The notes below the pieces were generated by a model, which worked only from the letters and a program-made list of their open reading frames with translations, ran no database searches and was not told the origin of the DNA. This document shows positions 1-9,475 of a stretch of DNA of 64,000 bases, piece after piece; position 1 is the first letter of the stretch; each line of letters opens with the position of its first letter. A program made the position numbers and the translations under genes. Origin of the DNA: JACCTI01 sp038237435 (lineage in GTDB: Bacteria; Verrucomicrobiota; Verrucomicrobiia; Chthoniobacterales; UBA10450). Where the stretch lies: positions 124,001-188,000 of the forward strand of contig JBBRYT010000005.1 in NCBI GenBank assembly GCA_038237435.1. Direction: 5' to 3'.

Positions 1-152
1 GCGCGTTCCGCCACATCCACCTTCGCCAGCGGGTCTGACTTGCCGCGCGTCGCCGCCCACCAGCGGCTGAAATCCTCCTTTAGGGTCGCGCCTCCAATCA
101 TTCCCAAGCGGTATGATTTGCTCACATTTTCGACTGAGATAACCGTGGACAT
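1..152 (-). CDS. Polysaccharide ABC exporter ATP-binding protein, N-terminal fragment (Wzt-like)
   Basis: This reading frame starts at the ATG complementary to 150-152 and runs off the left edge after about 50 codons, so only the N-terminus is present. It begins MSTVISVENVSKSYRLG, the usual opening of a Wzt/KpsT/TagH-type ATPase (a V-x-x-V-S-K-x-Y block just before the Walker A region). The Walker motifs lie outside the window. It follows the permease gene at 218-1120 on the same strand by 65 nt, the common wzm-wzt order. It would power export of a finished polysaccharide across the inner membrane. Confidence 0.8.
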   Translation of the reverse strand, partial: MSTVISVENVSKSYRLGMIGGATLKEDFSRWWAATRGKSDPLAKVDVAER

Positions 153-217
153 TTTAAAATGAATTAACGAAGGGACGCTTTGCCAATCAATCGGGTTAGG
201 AGGCTTAGCTTGCCGGT

Positions 218-1120
218 CTAGACTGTGTCCATGAAGGTGCGTTCAACGTGAGTAAAGAGCATTATTCCTACGAGCAGAATCAAGATCATCCCGCCGATAC
301 TTGCGCCTAGTTGCGGCACGCTTAAAGTTCCTACCCCAAGGAAGCCAAGTCGAAAACCTTCCATGATAGAGCTAAGAGGGTTTAGTTTTATCAACCACTG
401 GTAATGTTCCGGCACGGCCGAGGCCGGATAAATAACTGGAGTGGCGTACATGAAAAGTTGCACGCCAAAACCAACCAGATTGGCCAGATCGCGATACCGA
501 GTAGTTAAAGCTGAGACAATTATTCCTCCGCCTAAGCCGTAACCCGCCAGAATAAGTAGAAGCACTGGAGTTAGAAAGATCCAGCCGGTTATCTGGCCTC
601 CGTGGCCGGACAGACGATAAAGGAGGAGCGCGACCAGAAAAATCCCAAGCTGGATCCCAAAAGTAACCAAATTTGAAATCGCAACCGAGATGGGAATAAC
701 CAAGCGATGGAAGTATACCTTTCCCAAGAGATGAGCGTTGTTAACAAACGTGCCCGAGGTTTTAGTCAGGTTGTTGGCAAAATAAGTCCAGGCCACTGTT
801 CCTATCAAATAGAAAAGAAATGGCGGCGCTCCATTAGTCGGCAACCGTGCCACGCGGCTAAAAACCAATGTAAACATGAGAGTGGTTAGGAGCGGTTGAA
901 TAATGTGCCACACCGGTCCAAGTACCGTTTGCTTATAGGCAGAGACGAAGTCCCTCCAGACGAAAAGACTAATGAGATCGCGGTAACGCCAAAGTTGATT
1001 CAGCCGCCAATCCAGCCAGCCACGATGGGGCGTTATTCGTGTGGTCCACTCGGCGGTCTCGGCCAGCGTATTGTCCCTAGTTCGTTGCTCAATGGTTGCT
1101 TGCATCTGATTGCACATCAT
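218..1120 (-). CDS. wzm: Polysaccharide ABC exporter permease (Wzm-like, ABC-2 type)
   Basis: A 300-residue integral membrane protein of the ABC-2 permease family. A cytoplasmic N-terminus of about 45 residues carries the motif RDLISLFVWRDF before the membrane. Six hydrophobic segments follow, at roughly residues 65-87, 103-122, 143-172, 183-207, 218-240 and 272-290. The short motif LNPLSSIMEGFR near residue 248 is typical of O-antigen/teichoic acid permeases. The gene lies just upstream of an ATPase start at 152, so the two probably form one exporter. Initiation could be at the first ATG or at internal Met6. The 157 nt upstream (1121-1277) hold no clear promoter or gene. Confidence 0.9.
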   Translation of the reverse strand: MMCNQMQATIEQRTRDNTLAETAEWTTRITPHRGWLDWRLNQLWRYRDLISLFVWRDFVSAYKQTVLGPVWHIIQPLLTTLMFTLVFSRVARLPTNGAPPFLFYLIGTVAWTYFANNLTKTSGTFVNNAHLLGKVYFHRLVIPISVAISNLVTFGIQLGIFLVALLLYRLSGHGGQITGWIFLTPVLLLILAGYGLGGGIIVSALTTRYRDLANLVGFGVQLFMYATPVIYPASAVPEHYQWLIKLNPLSSIMEGFRLGFLGVGTLSVPQLGASIGGMILILLVGIMLFTHVERTFMDTV

Positions 1121-1277
1121 TCACTCGAGACCGACACGCACTCATACGAGTTTTTGTTTTGATCGGCGTTTCGGACATCCAGAGTAGTCTAAGTAATTAC
1201 CAGCTTTCCTCCCGTGCGGTCAGCAATGACGGCTGACTGGAGCCGGAATCATACCCAAGTCAAGACTCGATCGCTTA

Positions 1278-2294
1278 TCAATTATCCCTCGACTCCAAGT
1301 TAAACAAGAACCTATCGACCGAACGAATTACTCGCCATTTAGTTTCATTCAGCTGAAGACGAAACCGACTGCCGCCCGGCGAACCGAGAAGTAATTGAGC
1401 CCAAGTCTGGGGAAGCGCGTCAGTTGAAGGTGTCACCTTCGTGTCGAAGTTTGCTAAAATTTCAGCTACTCGTCCCACCAAGTCCGGGCGGGTCACTGCA
1501 AAGAGCTGCGCACATTGCTGCAAATAGGTAACGCAGCTTCGTCGAGCCCGGTTGCTATCTTCCATTGCCAGAAGATATCCCACTTGCAATTTCATGCTGA
1601 GAAACTGCGAGTCCATCTTCGCGCTCGCACGTGTTGTGTCGCTCAAACTCACCGCACCTGATCTGCGATACAATGCTTTAGCTTCTGCTACGAACTTAAT
1701 CCCATCAGAAGCTTGGAGCATGCGCGCAAAATATTCGCCGTCGTCGTCCAGCGAAATATCCTCGTTCCATGGTCCCGTCGTGTTGCTGAGGTGACGACTA
1801 ACTAACCACGTCGAATTCGGCATGAACAAGTTATTCTGAAACTTCTCGATCAGCCATGCCGCGGGCGATAGGTCGGACCATAAGGCCGTCGGGTTGAAGC
1901 TCGCCTTTCTAGGCCGGTAGAGAAAGTAGCCCCAGGCGCCTGAAAAAAGGGTTCTTGGACTAAAATCACCAGACCTTGCAGAGAGTTGTTGGCTGATCTT
2001 ATCGGGTGCGAGAAAATCATCTGCATCGAGCCACTGAACATAGTCGCCTTTGCTTAATCGAAGGGCAGTATTACGAGCCGCCGAAGCCCCGCGATGAGGC
2101 TCACGAACTACCCTTAGCCTACCATAGCGAGCACACTCTTCCGCGACCTTACAGGTATTGTCGGTAGATCCATCGTCTACTACGATTACTTCCTTCTTCT
2201 CCCACGTTTGCCCTAAGGCTGATCGAATCGAGAACGAAATGACCTTCTCGGCATTGAACGCCGGTATAAGAATGGAAACCAATGGTTCCGCCAT
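1278..2294 (-). CDS. Glycosyltransferase family 2 (GT-A fold)
   Basis: A GT2 enzyme of about 338 residues that should transfer a sugar from a nucleotide donor to a lipid-linked acceptor at the cytoplasmic membrane. The frame is open up to 2468, but that extension overlaps the end of the upstream gene and has no GT2 features. The ATG at 2294 gives MAEPLVSILIPAFN, the canonical first strand. Further landmarks are VVDDGSTDNT near residue 40 and the metal-binding D-x-D region WLDADDF near residue 93. Donor and acceptor cannot be deduced. It is preceded by the beta-helix protein gene after 46 nt. Confidence 0.88.
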   Translation of the reverse strand: MAEPLVSILIPAFNAEKVISFSIRSALGQTWEKKEVIVVDDGSTDNTCKVAEECARYGRLRVVREPHRGASAARNTALRLSKGDYVQWLDADDFLAPDKISQQLSARSGDFSPRTLFSGAWGYFLYRPRKASFNPTALWSDLSPAAWLIEKFQNNLFMPNSTWLVSRHLSNTTGPWNEDISLDDDGEYFARMLQASDGIKFVAEAKALYRRSGAVSLSDTTRASAKMDSQFLSMKLQVGYLLAMEDSNRARRSCVTYLQQCAQLFAVTRPDLVGRVAEILANFDTKVTPSTDALPQTWAQLLLGSPGGSRFRLQLNETKWRVIRSVDRFLFNLESRDN

Positions 2295-2340
2295 TCGCGC
2301 TCTTCCTGTGCGTTGAAGCCCGAAGGCTAATGCAGACTGT

Positions 2341-4236
2341 TTAAGGACCAATTCGCAGGCCCTTCGGGGCCGCTGGCCTCGGGCCATCGGAAGGCTCGGC
2401 ACCATTAAGAAAACGGTAGGCCGCAGGAATAACCGCATCACTCGACGGAGGACCGACTGAGGGGTCAATGGCCGGCCAAGCTAGTGAGGCAAAAAAAGCG
2501 GGCTTGCTGCTATAATAATAGCTCGCTCGCAGTGAGTGATCGGCAGAAGAGTCGTTCCACAGCTGTCCCGGATTCGCTCCGTTATTCGCATCTACCGGAG
2601 TCCAGTTGCCCAAGATGATCGTAGTAGCCGCCACCCGGATATCGGTCGCTTGATCCGGCGGGGTTATGGGCGTCGCGCGATTGGGGTTAAAATAGCGATA
2701 CTGTCTAGCGGTGGATGCCCAGCCCAGAACATAAATATGAGGGACAGAAACATCTGGCGCGGACGGGCCCATCCCTGCATCGTAGAGCGCAGAACTGGAG
2801 CCATTAACACCAAGCACATTACCGACGACGTTATAATAAAGATTCTCCTCGGCGATTGCGATGCAGTCGCGGTAATTCAACGCGCCGGTCTGCGTGCCTT
2901 TGTACCAGTTACGAAAGAGGGTGTGGTAGCGAGATCCGCCATGGAAGTTATCGGCAGTAAATTTCTGGCCGATATTTCCCTCGAATAGATTAAACATTGG
3001 AAATCCGGCATGAATGGCCGTCTCTTCCACGAGATTGTGTGAAGAAATCATCGCGCTTGCCGGTATGTAATTGTAGGCAAGGACGTTCCCGGAAGATCCA
3101 TAATCCACCAGGATCGGCGCCATAATTGGATCACTGGTGGAACTAAGAATATTGTCTTCAATCAGGCAATCGTGCGAAGCCTCCATTAGTATCCCGTAAC
3201 CGCCGCCGCCGCCGCCGCTGGTCGGTTGCCAACCTCCATGTAGGAAACAGTGCCGAATTTCAAAGTTCTTGCAGGTAGCCAATCCTATATGCGCAAAGGG
3301 AGAGTCGCCGGATGTGACATTCTTGATCCAACAGTCTGCGGCAAAAGTGGCGCGAATGGTGTTTGTTCCGCCTAAATTGCTTTTCGAAGCGGGCGAGCGA
3401 GTAACAGTCAAATCCTCTAAGCCGGCGTTACTAATAAACCCGCCGTTTCCACCGCCCCAAACGAGTCCAACATGAGCCTGAAGTGCGGTCGTATAGCTCC
3501 AGCGGAGCGGAGGCGTGAAAGTGACATCGAACGTGCCGCCGGGATAGGCACCTTTTGTGATCGCGGAAATTCGGACAACCTGATTGAGCGCTTCTTGAGT
3601 TCCGCCTTCGCGCCCTCCTTTTACCACGTGAGTCGTATCGGGCAGGATACTGCCATCGCCCATTGCATCCAAGCCCCCGTCATTAATCTGCGTCACGTAG
3701 AGATAACTGCCCGCATGCAAAGAGGCCGCCACGTCGCTCGGCAGGGAAGGAAATGAGAACGTGGTTGAGCCTGCGGGCCGATCGGCCGTCAGGGCCGTAA
3801 ACTGCAGACCATGTTCGTAGTTTCCCCCGGCGACGAATCCCACTGCAGGGGCGTTTCCGGTTGCCGTAATTGTGGTCTGATCCGGCCCGGCTCCGCGCAA
3901 GATCGTGCCGGATGCCAGAGCGATCTCGCCAGAACATGGAAAATTCCCGGCGCTTAACAAGACGACCCGATTCCCAAAGCTGGCCTTTTGCAGAGCGGCA
4001 TTTATCGCGCTGGTGTTGTCGGCGCCGCCAGCCGCCGGCGAAAGCGTCGTCGCCACAGGCCAGCCATTTGGAACACCACCCTCGACCCCTACGCTAGCAC
4101 GTGACCAAAGGGCCCCATTCGGAAGTCGTTCCACAGGGGGCTGGTAGGCGGACGCGGTCGCGAGCGCCACGAGCAACGTCGCCGTCCCCAGCTCAAGAAT
4201 TCGCGCTCGGCTTGACATTAAAAATCTGACACTCAT
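2341..4236 (-). CDS. Secreted right-handed beta-helix protein (pectate-lyase-like fold)
   Basis: A 631-residue protein with an N-terminal signal sequence (basic start, then LELGTATLLVALATASA, with likely cleavage near residue 30). The body begins with a pectate-lyase-superfamily pattern: NTSAINAALQKA, then GTILRGAGPDQTTI, followed by repeated beta-helix rungs such as CLIEDNILS, NVLAYNYIP and NLFEGNIGQ. A Gly-rich run (six or seven glycines near residue 345) probably forms a loop. The C-terminus has a linker-like PRPAAPKGLRIGP. It may act on or bind the exported polysaccharide as a lyase, epimerase or hydrolase-like protein, but no catalytic set can be assigned. Translation may start at the first ATG or at Met7 (4218). 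Confidence 0.75.
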   Translation of the reverse strand: MSVRFLMSSRARILELGTATLLVALATASAYQPPVERLPNGALWSRASVGVEGGVPNGWPVATTLSPAAGGADNTSAINAALQKASFGNRVVLLSAGNFPCSGEIALASGTILRGAGPDQTTITATGNAPAVGFVAGGNYEHGLQFTALTADRPAGSTTFSFPSLPSDVAASLHAGSYLYVTQINDGGLDAMGDGSILPDTTHVVKGGREGGTQEALNQVVRISAITKGAYPGGTFDVTFTPPLRWSYTTALQAHVGLVWGGGNGGFISNAGLEDLTVTRSPASKSNLGGTNTIRATFAADCWIKNVTSGDSPFAHIGLATCKNFEIRHCFLHGGWQPTSGGGGGGYGILMEASHDCLIEDNILSSTSDPIMAPILVDYGSSGNVLAYNYIPASAMISSHNLVEETAIHAGFPMFNLFEGNIGQKFTADNFHGGSRYHTLFRNWYKGTQTGALNYRDCIAIAEENLYYNVVGNVLGVNGSSSALYDAGMGPSAPDVSVPHIYVLGWASTARQYRYFNPNRATPITPPDQATDIRVAATTIILGNWTPVDANNGANPGQLWNDSSADHSLRASYYYSSKPAFFASLAWPAIDPSVGPPSSDAVIPAAYRFLNGAEPSDGPRPAAPKGLRIGP

Positions 4237-4278
4237 TCGGGTATTAAAAAGCAGGAAGCAGGCCGCTTCTTCAAGGGC

Positions 4279-5685
4279 TTACGTAGCGGCCGAGCGTAAA
4301 ACATCTGCGCCGACAGGCCCCAGTTCCGCTACGGATGGGTGAAGAGTTTTCGCACGCGCGAGCCCGCGCGCGGTCCGGCGGGCAAGTGTGGGAGACGGAT
4401 ATTCAATCATACCGAGCAACATCAGAAACCAAATTGCATTGAGTCCGGCGAAGGCAGATTCGGTCACGTTATACACCAAACCGACCACGACAAACACAAG
4501 GCGAAAAACCGCGTGCCACCCGTCGGTTGTCATTCGCTTCAGGATCTTGGCGACACTCGAGATTACTGCCCCACTCAGTAAAAAGAGCCCAAGGAATCCC
4601 ACGTTCAGATATGTCTCCAGGTAACCGTTGTGCGCTTCTTTCAAGGGAAAATAGAAACGCAAACGACTGGAAATGGTTTGGCCGTACTCGTTCCAAAACG
4701 AGAAATAGCCGCACCCTGTTACAGGGTTTATCGGGATGTTAAGCGCAGCCTCCCAGATGGGCACTCGACCCGTGAAGGTCATATCTCGTCCCAGCTGGGC
4801 GACTATCACCTCTCCGAGACCGAAGATGAGATGCATGAACAATAACACCAATGGGACCAGGATGATCGTAGAAAGACCGAGATGCTGAAGCCAGGCTCGT
4901 ATCGCTTGCTTTCTTAGAATCAACGCCAGCGTGAGACCTAGAACGGTACACGCCAACGCAGTCGCGCAACTCGAAGCATTGAGCAACCAAATGGTCATAA
5001 CGGCATATAACAGGCGCGCGGCAAGGCGGGCCTTTGACGACCGTCCTTCTTTTTTTGCTTCAAAAGCCCCCCAGAAGACTCCCAAACTACATAAAATGAT
5101 AGCTGCGCCTAAAGCGTTCTTGCTCTCACTCGCCCCGGTAATAAGCGGCCTCCAAGTCCAAACATCATAGCTGCGTCCTAGATCGGGGAAGTATTTCACC
5201 AACAGCGTAGAGAGTGGGATTAGAAAATACCCTGCTCTTACCAGACTTGCCTTGGCACCTTGTCCGTTCGAGAATTCGCCGAGCAACGCCAGGACCATGA
5301 CAAAGTTTCCTATATCTTTGACCCATAACCTCAGCGAACCAAAGGTTCCCGCCGACCAGAGAACGCTGAATCCTATGTAAATAAAATAGGCAATTATCCA
5401 ACCATTCCGCGTAAAGACCTGGTGCCAGTTAGTATTTTTCCTGGCGAGCATACGAAGCGCGCCGAAAATCAAACCGAGGAAGATAGCAGTATCGAGGTTG
5501 CTACCTTCGGAGCCGCGCGCGATTCCGAATAGTAATGTCAACCACAGACCGATCGGATGCGTCCCGATGATCAAAATCCAGGTAAGTGGAATCCAAAGTC
5601 GCTTAGACCAACCTTGCCGAGGCGCATCCTTCCACAGCCACAGGACAAGGCCTGCGTAGACAAGAAGGGCGATTTTCGGAGGCAT
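4279..5685 (-). CDS. O-antigen polymerase/ligase family membrane protein (Wzy/WaaL-like)
   Basis: A 468-residue polytopic inner-membrane protein with about eleven hydrophobic segments and one larger periplasmic loop around residues 275-345. That loop contains GRVPIWEAALNIPINPVTGCGYFSFWNEY and KEAHNGYLETYLNVGFLG. The pattern 'R-x-P-I-W ... G-x-G ... H-N-x-Y-L-x-x-x-x-x-x-G' is the signature of the Wzy_C (O-antigen ligase/polymerase) family. It would either polymerise lipid-linked repeat units or ligate a glycan to its acceptor in the periplasm; the sequence alone does not separate these. It lies between a Gfo/Idh-type oxidoreductase and the secreted beta-helix protein. Confidence 0.85.
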   Translation of the reverse strand: MPPKIALLVYAGLVLWLWKDAPRQGWSKRLWIPLTWILIIGTHPIGLWLTLLFGIARGSEGSNLDTAIFLGLIFGALRMLARKNTNWHQVFTRNGWIIAYFIYIGFSVLWSAGTFGSLRLWVKDIGNFVMVLALLGEFSNGQGAKASLVRAGYFLIPLSTLLVKYFPDLGRSYDVWTWRPLITGASESKNALGAAIILCSLGVFWGAFEAKKEGRSSKARLAARLLYAVMTIWLLNASSCATALACTVLGLTLALILRKQAIRAWLQHLGLSTIILVPLVLLFMHLIFGLGEVIVAQLGRDMTFTGRVPIWEAALNIPINPVTGCGYFSFWNEYGQTISSRLRFYFPLKEAHNGYLETYLNVGFLGLFLLSGAVISSVAKILKRMTTDGWHAVFRLVFVVVGLVYNVTESAFAGLNAIWFLMLLGMIEYPSPTLARRTARGLARAKTLHPSVAELGPVGADVLRSAAT

Positions 5686-5705
5686 GGGTTACTCGGTAAA
5701 ACTGC

Positions 5706-6860
5706 TCAAAGCTTGTTCAGCATATCTGCCGGGACTCGAGAAGTCGACGTCACTGAACTTCGGCTGGGCAATTGACTGAAAATCGCATCCATGATTCGCG
5801 CGACCAGCAGAATCTCGCGGTAAGGAATGGGCGGGGCCGCATCTTTCCGAATCGACGAATAGAAGGCATCAATTAGATATTTCATGCCGGCCTTCATTTG
5901 GAAATCCCTAGCTAGGAACAGTCGCAGGTTGTTTCTGACATTGGCTACATATTGCCGTGCTATTCCCAGTGGACTGACGAAATGCTCGAGATAACTCTTC
6001 CTTCTTTTTCCGAAAACTTTGATTAACGTCTCATTATCCTGATCTACCACTAGGCCGTTCTTAGATCCGTAAATCCGGAACTGATGGAGAGCAGGTCTCA
6101 TTTGCGATGAAAATGTGAAGTAAGCCGTGGCACCGTTTTCATCCCGAATAATAACCCGAAGCTCATCAATTATCTCCGTTTCGCCAAGACTCCCTAACAC
6201 CTTACTGACAAATCCATAGGCAAAGACCTCCGGGTTATCCCCGGACATGAATTCCGCAATCCGTGCGATCCCGTGGCTGATGATGTTCTGTAATAGCTGA
6301 CCAGGTAGCGCGCGGACCCAATGCGCCTTATCGGCAAGAAGAGCCTTTGCGTAATGGCTCTCTGGCCCGAGCTCATAGCAATAATAGCTTTCCATGTGCA
6401 CAGGCGGTCCTCCGAGAAAACCTTCGCCGATTAATGACCGCATCCGGCGCGCTGCATGGCGAAACTGATCATCATGACCGGCTGTAAGCTTGAGACCTTT
6501 GCTATTCGCCAGCTCTATGAGAGCCTCTGCCTCCGCGGCATTCACAGTAAATGGCTTCTCGATGTAAACATGGCAGCCATGTTCCAGGCATAAGCTTCCC
6601 AGTGCGAAATGACTTTGAGGAGGCGTTGTCAGATGGACGACATCCGGCTTCATCACCTCAAGCAATTCTTTCAGGTCGGTAAAGTATCTTGGGATTCCGC
6701 CGCGCTCGGAGAGTTGCCTGGCCATCAATTCCTCGCGATCGCACGTCGCAACAATTTCGCATCCCGCGATCAGTTGAATGGCAGCGAGATGCGAATCCGC
6801 AATCTTCCCACAGCCGACTATGGCGACCTTCAGAGGCACAAGATTAGCGCTTCGATTCAA
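5706..6860 (-). CDS. Gfo/Idh/MocA family sugar oxidoreductase
   Basis: A 384-residue NAD(P)-dependent oxidoreductase. The N-terminal Rossmann fold is shown by VAIVGCGKIADSHL near residue 13. The family's catalytic E-K-P motif follows as YIEKPFT near residue 100, and the C-terminal half has the alpha/beta domain. Family members oxidise or reduce sugar hydroxyls in nucleotide-sugar or free-sugar metabolism; the substrate is unknown. It sits between a methyltransferase and the Wzy-like protein. A second family member at 26566-27660 looks more like a nucleotide-sugar 3-dehydrogenase. Confidence 0.85.
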   Translation of the reverse strand: MNRSANLVPLKVAIVGCGKIADSHLAAIQLIAGCEIVATCDREELMARQLSERGGIPRYFTDLKELLEVMKPDVVHLTTPPQSHFALGSLCLEHGCHVYIEKPFTVNAAEAEALIELANSKGLKLTAGHDDQFRHAARRMRSLIGEGFLGGPPVHMESYYCYELGPESHYAKALLADKAHWVRALPGQLLQNIISHGIARIAEFMSGDNPEVFAYGFVSKVLGSLGETEIIDELRVIIRDENGATAYFTFSSQMRPALHQFRIYGSKNGLVVDQDNETLIKVFGKRRKSYLEHFVSPLGIARQYVANVRNNLRLFLARDFQMKAGMKYLIDAFYSSIRKDAAPPIPYREILLVARIMDAIFSQLPSRSSVTSTSRVPADMLNKL

Positions 6861-6889
6861 GGGATCACTCGACTAGGAGCCTTGGCTAA

Positions 6890-7501
6890 CTATCTAAAGA
6901 CAGCGATGAACTCGCGCTCGCCCGCGGGGGCATACTTTTCTACCACTTGGTAGTTTTCAACAATAACCTCCAAGATTAATCGCGCGTTCTTTGTGGCGTG
7001 TTCGCCCACATTGACGATAACGACCCCTTTGTCAGTCAGGTATTTCTTGTAGTGGTCCAAGACTGCCTTGATTCGCCGACTTGGAACGTAGTAAATCGAT
7101 TCACGAAAAAGAATGACGTCATACTTCGTAGCGGGGGTTACCGAGATGATATCGCTCTGAAGGAATTGGTTCTTCGCACTCCTTCCGAGTTCCTGACTGC
7201 GCGCACGAGCCTTCTTCAAGGCAATTTCTGAGATATCGATGCCGGTGTAGCTTCTGTATTGGTCGCCGTCAATTTCGGCAGCCGTGTTTCCCGAACCGCA
7301 ACCAAGATCTAGGATGTCTCCCTCACGCGCGTACTTCTCTATGTAGTCGTATACGCGGGCTCCGGGGCTATGGTCGCAATGATCCCAGCGCCCCGTGCCA
7401 TATTCCTCGTCCCACAAATGCCTTTTAGCAGCGGAGCTACCCCATTTCTGCTTTACAGCCCGAAGGACATTCCTTGCCTTTGAAATCGGGTTCATACTCA
7501 C
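6890..7501 (-). CDS. Class I SAM-dependent methyltransferase
   Basis: A 203-residue methyltransferase. Motif I is DILDLGCGSGNTAAEI near residue 62, followed by YTGIDISEIAL as the acidic ribose-binding loop and FLQSDI as motif III. The start codon overlaps the stop of the upstream epimerase (ATGA at 7498-7501), so the two are translationally coupled. It probably O- or N-methylates a sugar or sugar precursor; the acceptor cannot be predicted. Confidence 0.85.
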   Translation of the reverse strand: MSMNPISKARNVLRAVKQKWGSSAAKRHLWDEEYGTGRWDHCDHSPGARVYDYIEKYAREGDILDLGCGSGNTAAEIDGDQYRSYTGIDISEIALKKARARSQELGRSAKNQFLQSDIISVTPATKYDVILFRESIYYVPSRRIKAVLDHYKKYLTDKGVVIVNVGEHATKNARLILEVIVENYQVVEKYAPAGEREFIAVFR

Positions 7502-8559
7502 CCTCGCGCGAGCTTGCGGCGACAGCTTTCAAAGTAGCTCTGCAACCCCTCCGCCATCGAAACCTTCGGAGCCCAGCCTAGTCGGCTTTTCAACTTGCCG
7601 TTGGTATACTTGCTCTGCTTCCAGTAAGTCCACCACGTAGCGCGACTAAAGACCGGCGGAAGTTGTCCCCGTGACCAAGTCGCGTAACTCTCCCACGTCC
7701 AACATAGAAGGTAACTAACTGCATGTGGCAGGTAAATGGAGCGGAACCTTCGCACGTTTTCTTTGTAGAGTTTGAGGAACGCACGACTGGAAGGAAGATC
7801 GTCATCCACGACATTAAAAACTTCACCGTCAACCCCGGCTTTGGTCCCAGCCAACCTGATGGCATCGGCGCAGTTGTCTACGAATGTTAGCGGGACTGGG
7901 TTTTCACCGCCCGTGTGCAAAAATATACCAAACGTAGCCAGCCCTATGCGACCGTGGATCTGCTCATTCCCAGGCCCGTATACTACCCCGGGCCGGACAA
8001 TGACGTACGGAATCTTGTATTGCTGACTGTATTGTTCCAGAATTTTCTCCTGCTTTGTCTTAGCGTAGGTGTAAGCATCGCCGCGGCGTTCGGGATGCGT
8101 TTCTGTCGGCGAGGTTTCATCGAGCAGCCTTCCCTGCGGATTGTTCCTATTCGTGTAGACCGAGAAGCTGCTCACATTCACCACCCGCTTAAGTCCCTTA
8201 TTCAACCGCGCCGCTTCCAGTAAGTTTCGTGTTGTAACTACCGTGTTTAGAAATGCGTCGGCGTAGGACTTCTCGCCACGACCGGCGGCGAGGTGATAGA
8301 TGATAGAGACCCCATCTACCAAGCGCGCACAAACTGAAGGGTCTAGCAGGTTTCCGTGAATGATTTCGACCGTGGCCTGATAAGGGGTAACAATCTCCTG
8401 TAACTTCGATAAGTCACTCGAAGGCCGAACTAGGCACCGCAAGCGATGGTAGCCGTTTGTTAGCAAACTCGAAACCACCCTCGCGCCGATGAACCCGCTC
8501 GCCCCTGTAACGAGGAGCAGATCATCGCGATCAACTATCAAGTCGCCCGGTTCAGTCAC
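7498..8559 (-). CDS. NAD-dependent epimerase/dehydratase (extended SDR)
   Basis: A 353-residue extended short-chain dehydrogenase. It has the nucleotide-binding motif TGASGFIGARVV near residue 20, NVSSFSVYT as the catalytic Ser/Thr region and YTYAKTKQE as the Y-x-x-x-K pair near residue 165. Such enzymes epimerise, dehydrate or reduce nucleotide sugars. The specific reaction is not evident and it lacks the GITGQDG signature of GDP-mannose dehydratases. Its stop overlaps the start of the downstream methyltransferase. Confidence 0.85.
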   Translation of the reverse strand: MTEPGDLIVDRDDLLLVTGASGFIGARVVSSLLTNGYHRLRCLVRPSSDLSKLQEIVTPYQATVEIIHGNLLDPSVCARLVDGVSIIYHLAAGRGEKSYADAFLNTVVTTRNLLEAARLNKGLKRVVNVSSFSVYTNRNNPQGRLLDETSPTETHPERRGDAYTYAKTKQEKILEQYSQQYKIPYVIVRPGVVYGPGNEQIHGRIGLATFGIFLHTGGENPVPLTFVDNCADAIRLAGTKAGVDGEVFNVVDDDLPSSRAFLKLYKENVRRFRSIYLPHAVSYLLCWTWESYATWSRGQLPPVFSRATWWTYWKQSKYTNGKLKSRLGWAPKVSMAEGLQSYFESCRRKLARG

Positions 8560-8560
8560 C

Positions 8561-9475
8561 TTATCGTGTTGAGTAAACTTCCTCTATCGGATTTAACCGA
8601 AGTAACTCCAAAATCCGCCCGAGATGATCGCATAAGCTAACTAAATAACGCATGAACCTATGCTGTCCGCCGAGCAGACTAAAAGGCAAGATGAACGAAT
8701 AGGCGGCAACAGCGAGGAGCGACGCCCCGAGATCTTTGATTCCTACTCCTGGGTGGCGAAGCGAGATTTTCCCGCGCAATAGGGCACGCCGCAGCATGAA
8801 CCTCCGATTCCACCGCTGGGCCGGGACAATTTCGCTAACCGCAGCTTCTTCACACCACAGAAAGCGATAGCCCTTCGCGATAGCACGCCGGAAAAAATCC
8901 TGATCTTCGCCCGTGAGAAAGGCGGGACGAAAGGCCTCAGTTTCACCTACGAATATCGGACGTCGCAAAAGAACATTACCAGTTCGTCCGTGTCGTCCTT
9001 GAATCTTGAAGCCGGTGGGGTGGCTCGGTCGTTCGCAAAATCGCCCTTTGATCACCCACTTCGGTGGAGTAACTTCGAAGACTGGCTTAACTGGTCCAAG
9101 AATGCCATCCGCTCCTGTTGTCTCGCAATAGGTTAGCAGTGATAGCAGCCACTGCTGCGGCGGTAATTGGTCATCATCGAAAAAAGCGACAAAGTCTCCA
9201 GTCGCATATTCCAAGGCGCGGTTTCGCGCCCGTGCGATGTTTTGCTCAGGCTCGCAACAATAGTTGATTGGCAAATCTGATGATTTGGCGAAAGCGGAAA
9301 CGACGGCACGCGCGGATTCAAGCCGGTCATTATCTACTACAACAAGCGAATAGGTGAATTTCCCCTGGGTATCCTGCACGGCCATCTTTTGCAGCAAGCA
9401 AGGTATGTATTCGGCCCGCCTGTAGGTGCAAATGCAGACCGTAATGTGCGGCAAAACTCTCACGAAGCTGACCAA
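8561..9475 (-). CDS. Glycosyltransferase family 2
   Basis: A 304-residue GT2 enzyme. The first strand is ITVCICTYRRAEYI. The metal-binding region is GDFVAFFDDDQLPP near residue 95, and GEDQDFFRRA near residue 180 matches the catalytic E-D pattern. The last 50 residues include a hydrophobic stretch that could associate with the membrane. The start overlaps the end of the asparagine-synthetase-like gene by 16 nt, which supports operon organisation. Confidence 0.85.
   Translation of the reverse strand: MVSFVRVLPHITVCICTYRRAEYIPCLLQKMAVQDTQGKFTYSLVVVDNDRLESARAVVSAFAKSSDLPINYCCEPEQNIARARNRALEYATGDFVAFFDDDQLPPQQWLLSLLTYCETTGADGILGPVKPVFEVTPPKWVIKGRFCERPSHPTGFKIQGRHGRTGNVLLRRPIFVGETEAFRPAFLTGEDQDFFRRAIAKGYRFLWCEEAAVSEIVPAQRWNRRFMLRRALLRGKISLRHPGVGIKDLGASLLAVAAYSFILPFSLLGGQHRFMRYLVSLCDHLGRILELLRLNPIEEVYSTR

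Noticed and set aside
1121..1277. TATGAT sequence on the minus strand upstream of the ABC permease
   Set aside because: No acceptable -35 box at 16-18 nt, so no promoter is called.
3180..3225. CCG-rich tract resembling a microsatellite
   Set aside because: It encodes a Gly run within the beta-helix protein and keeps the reading frame; codon choice explains it.
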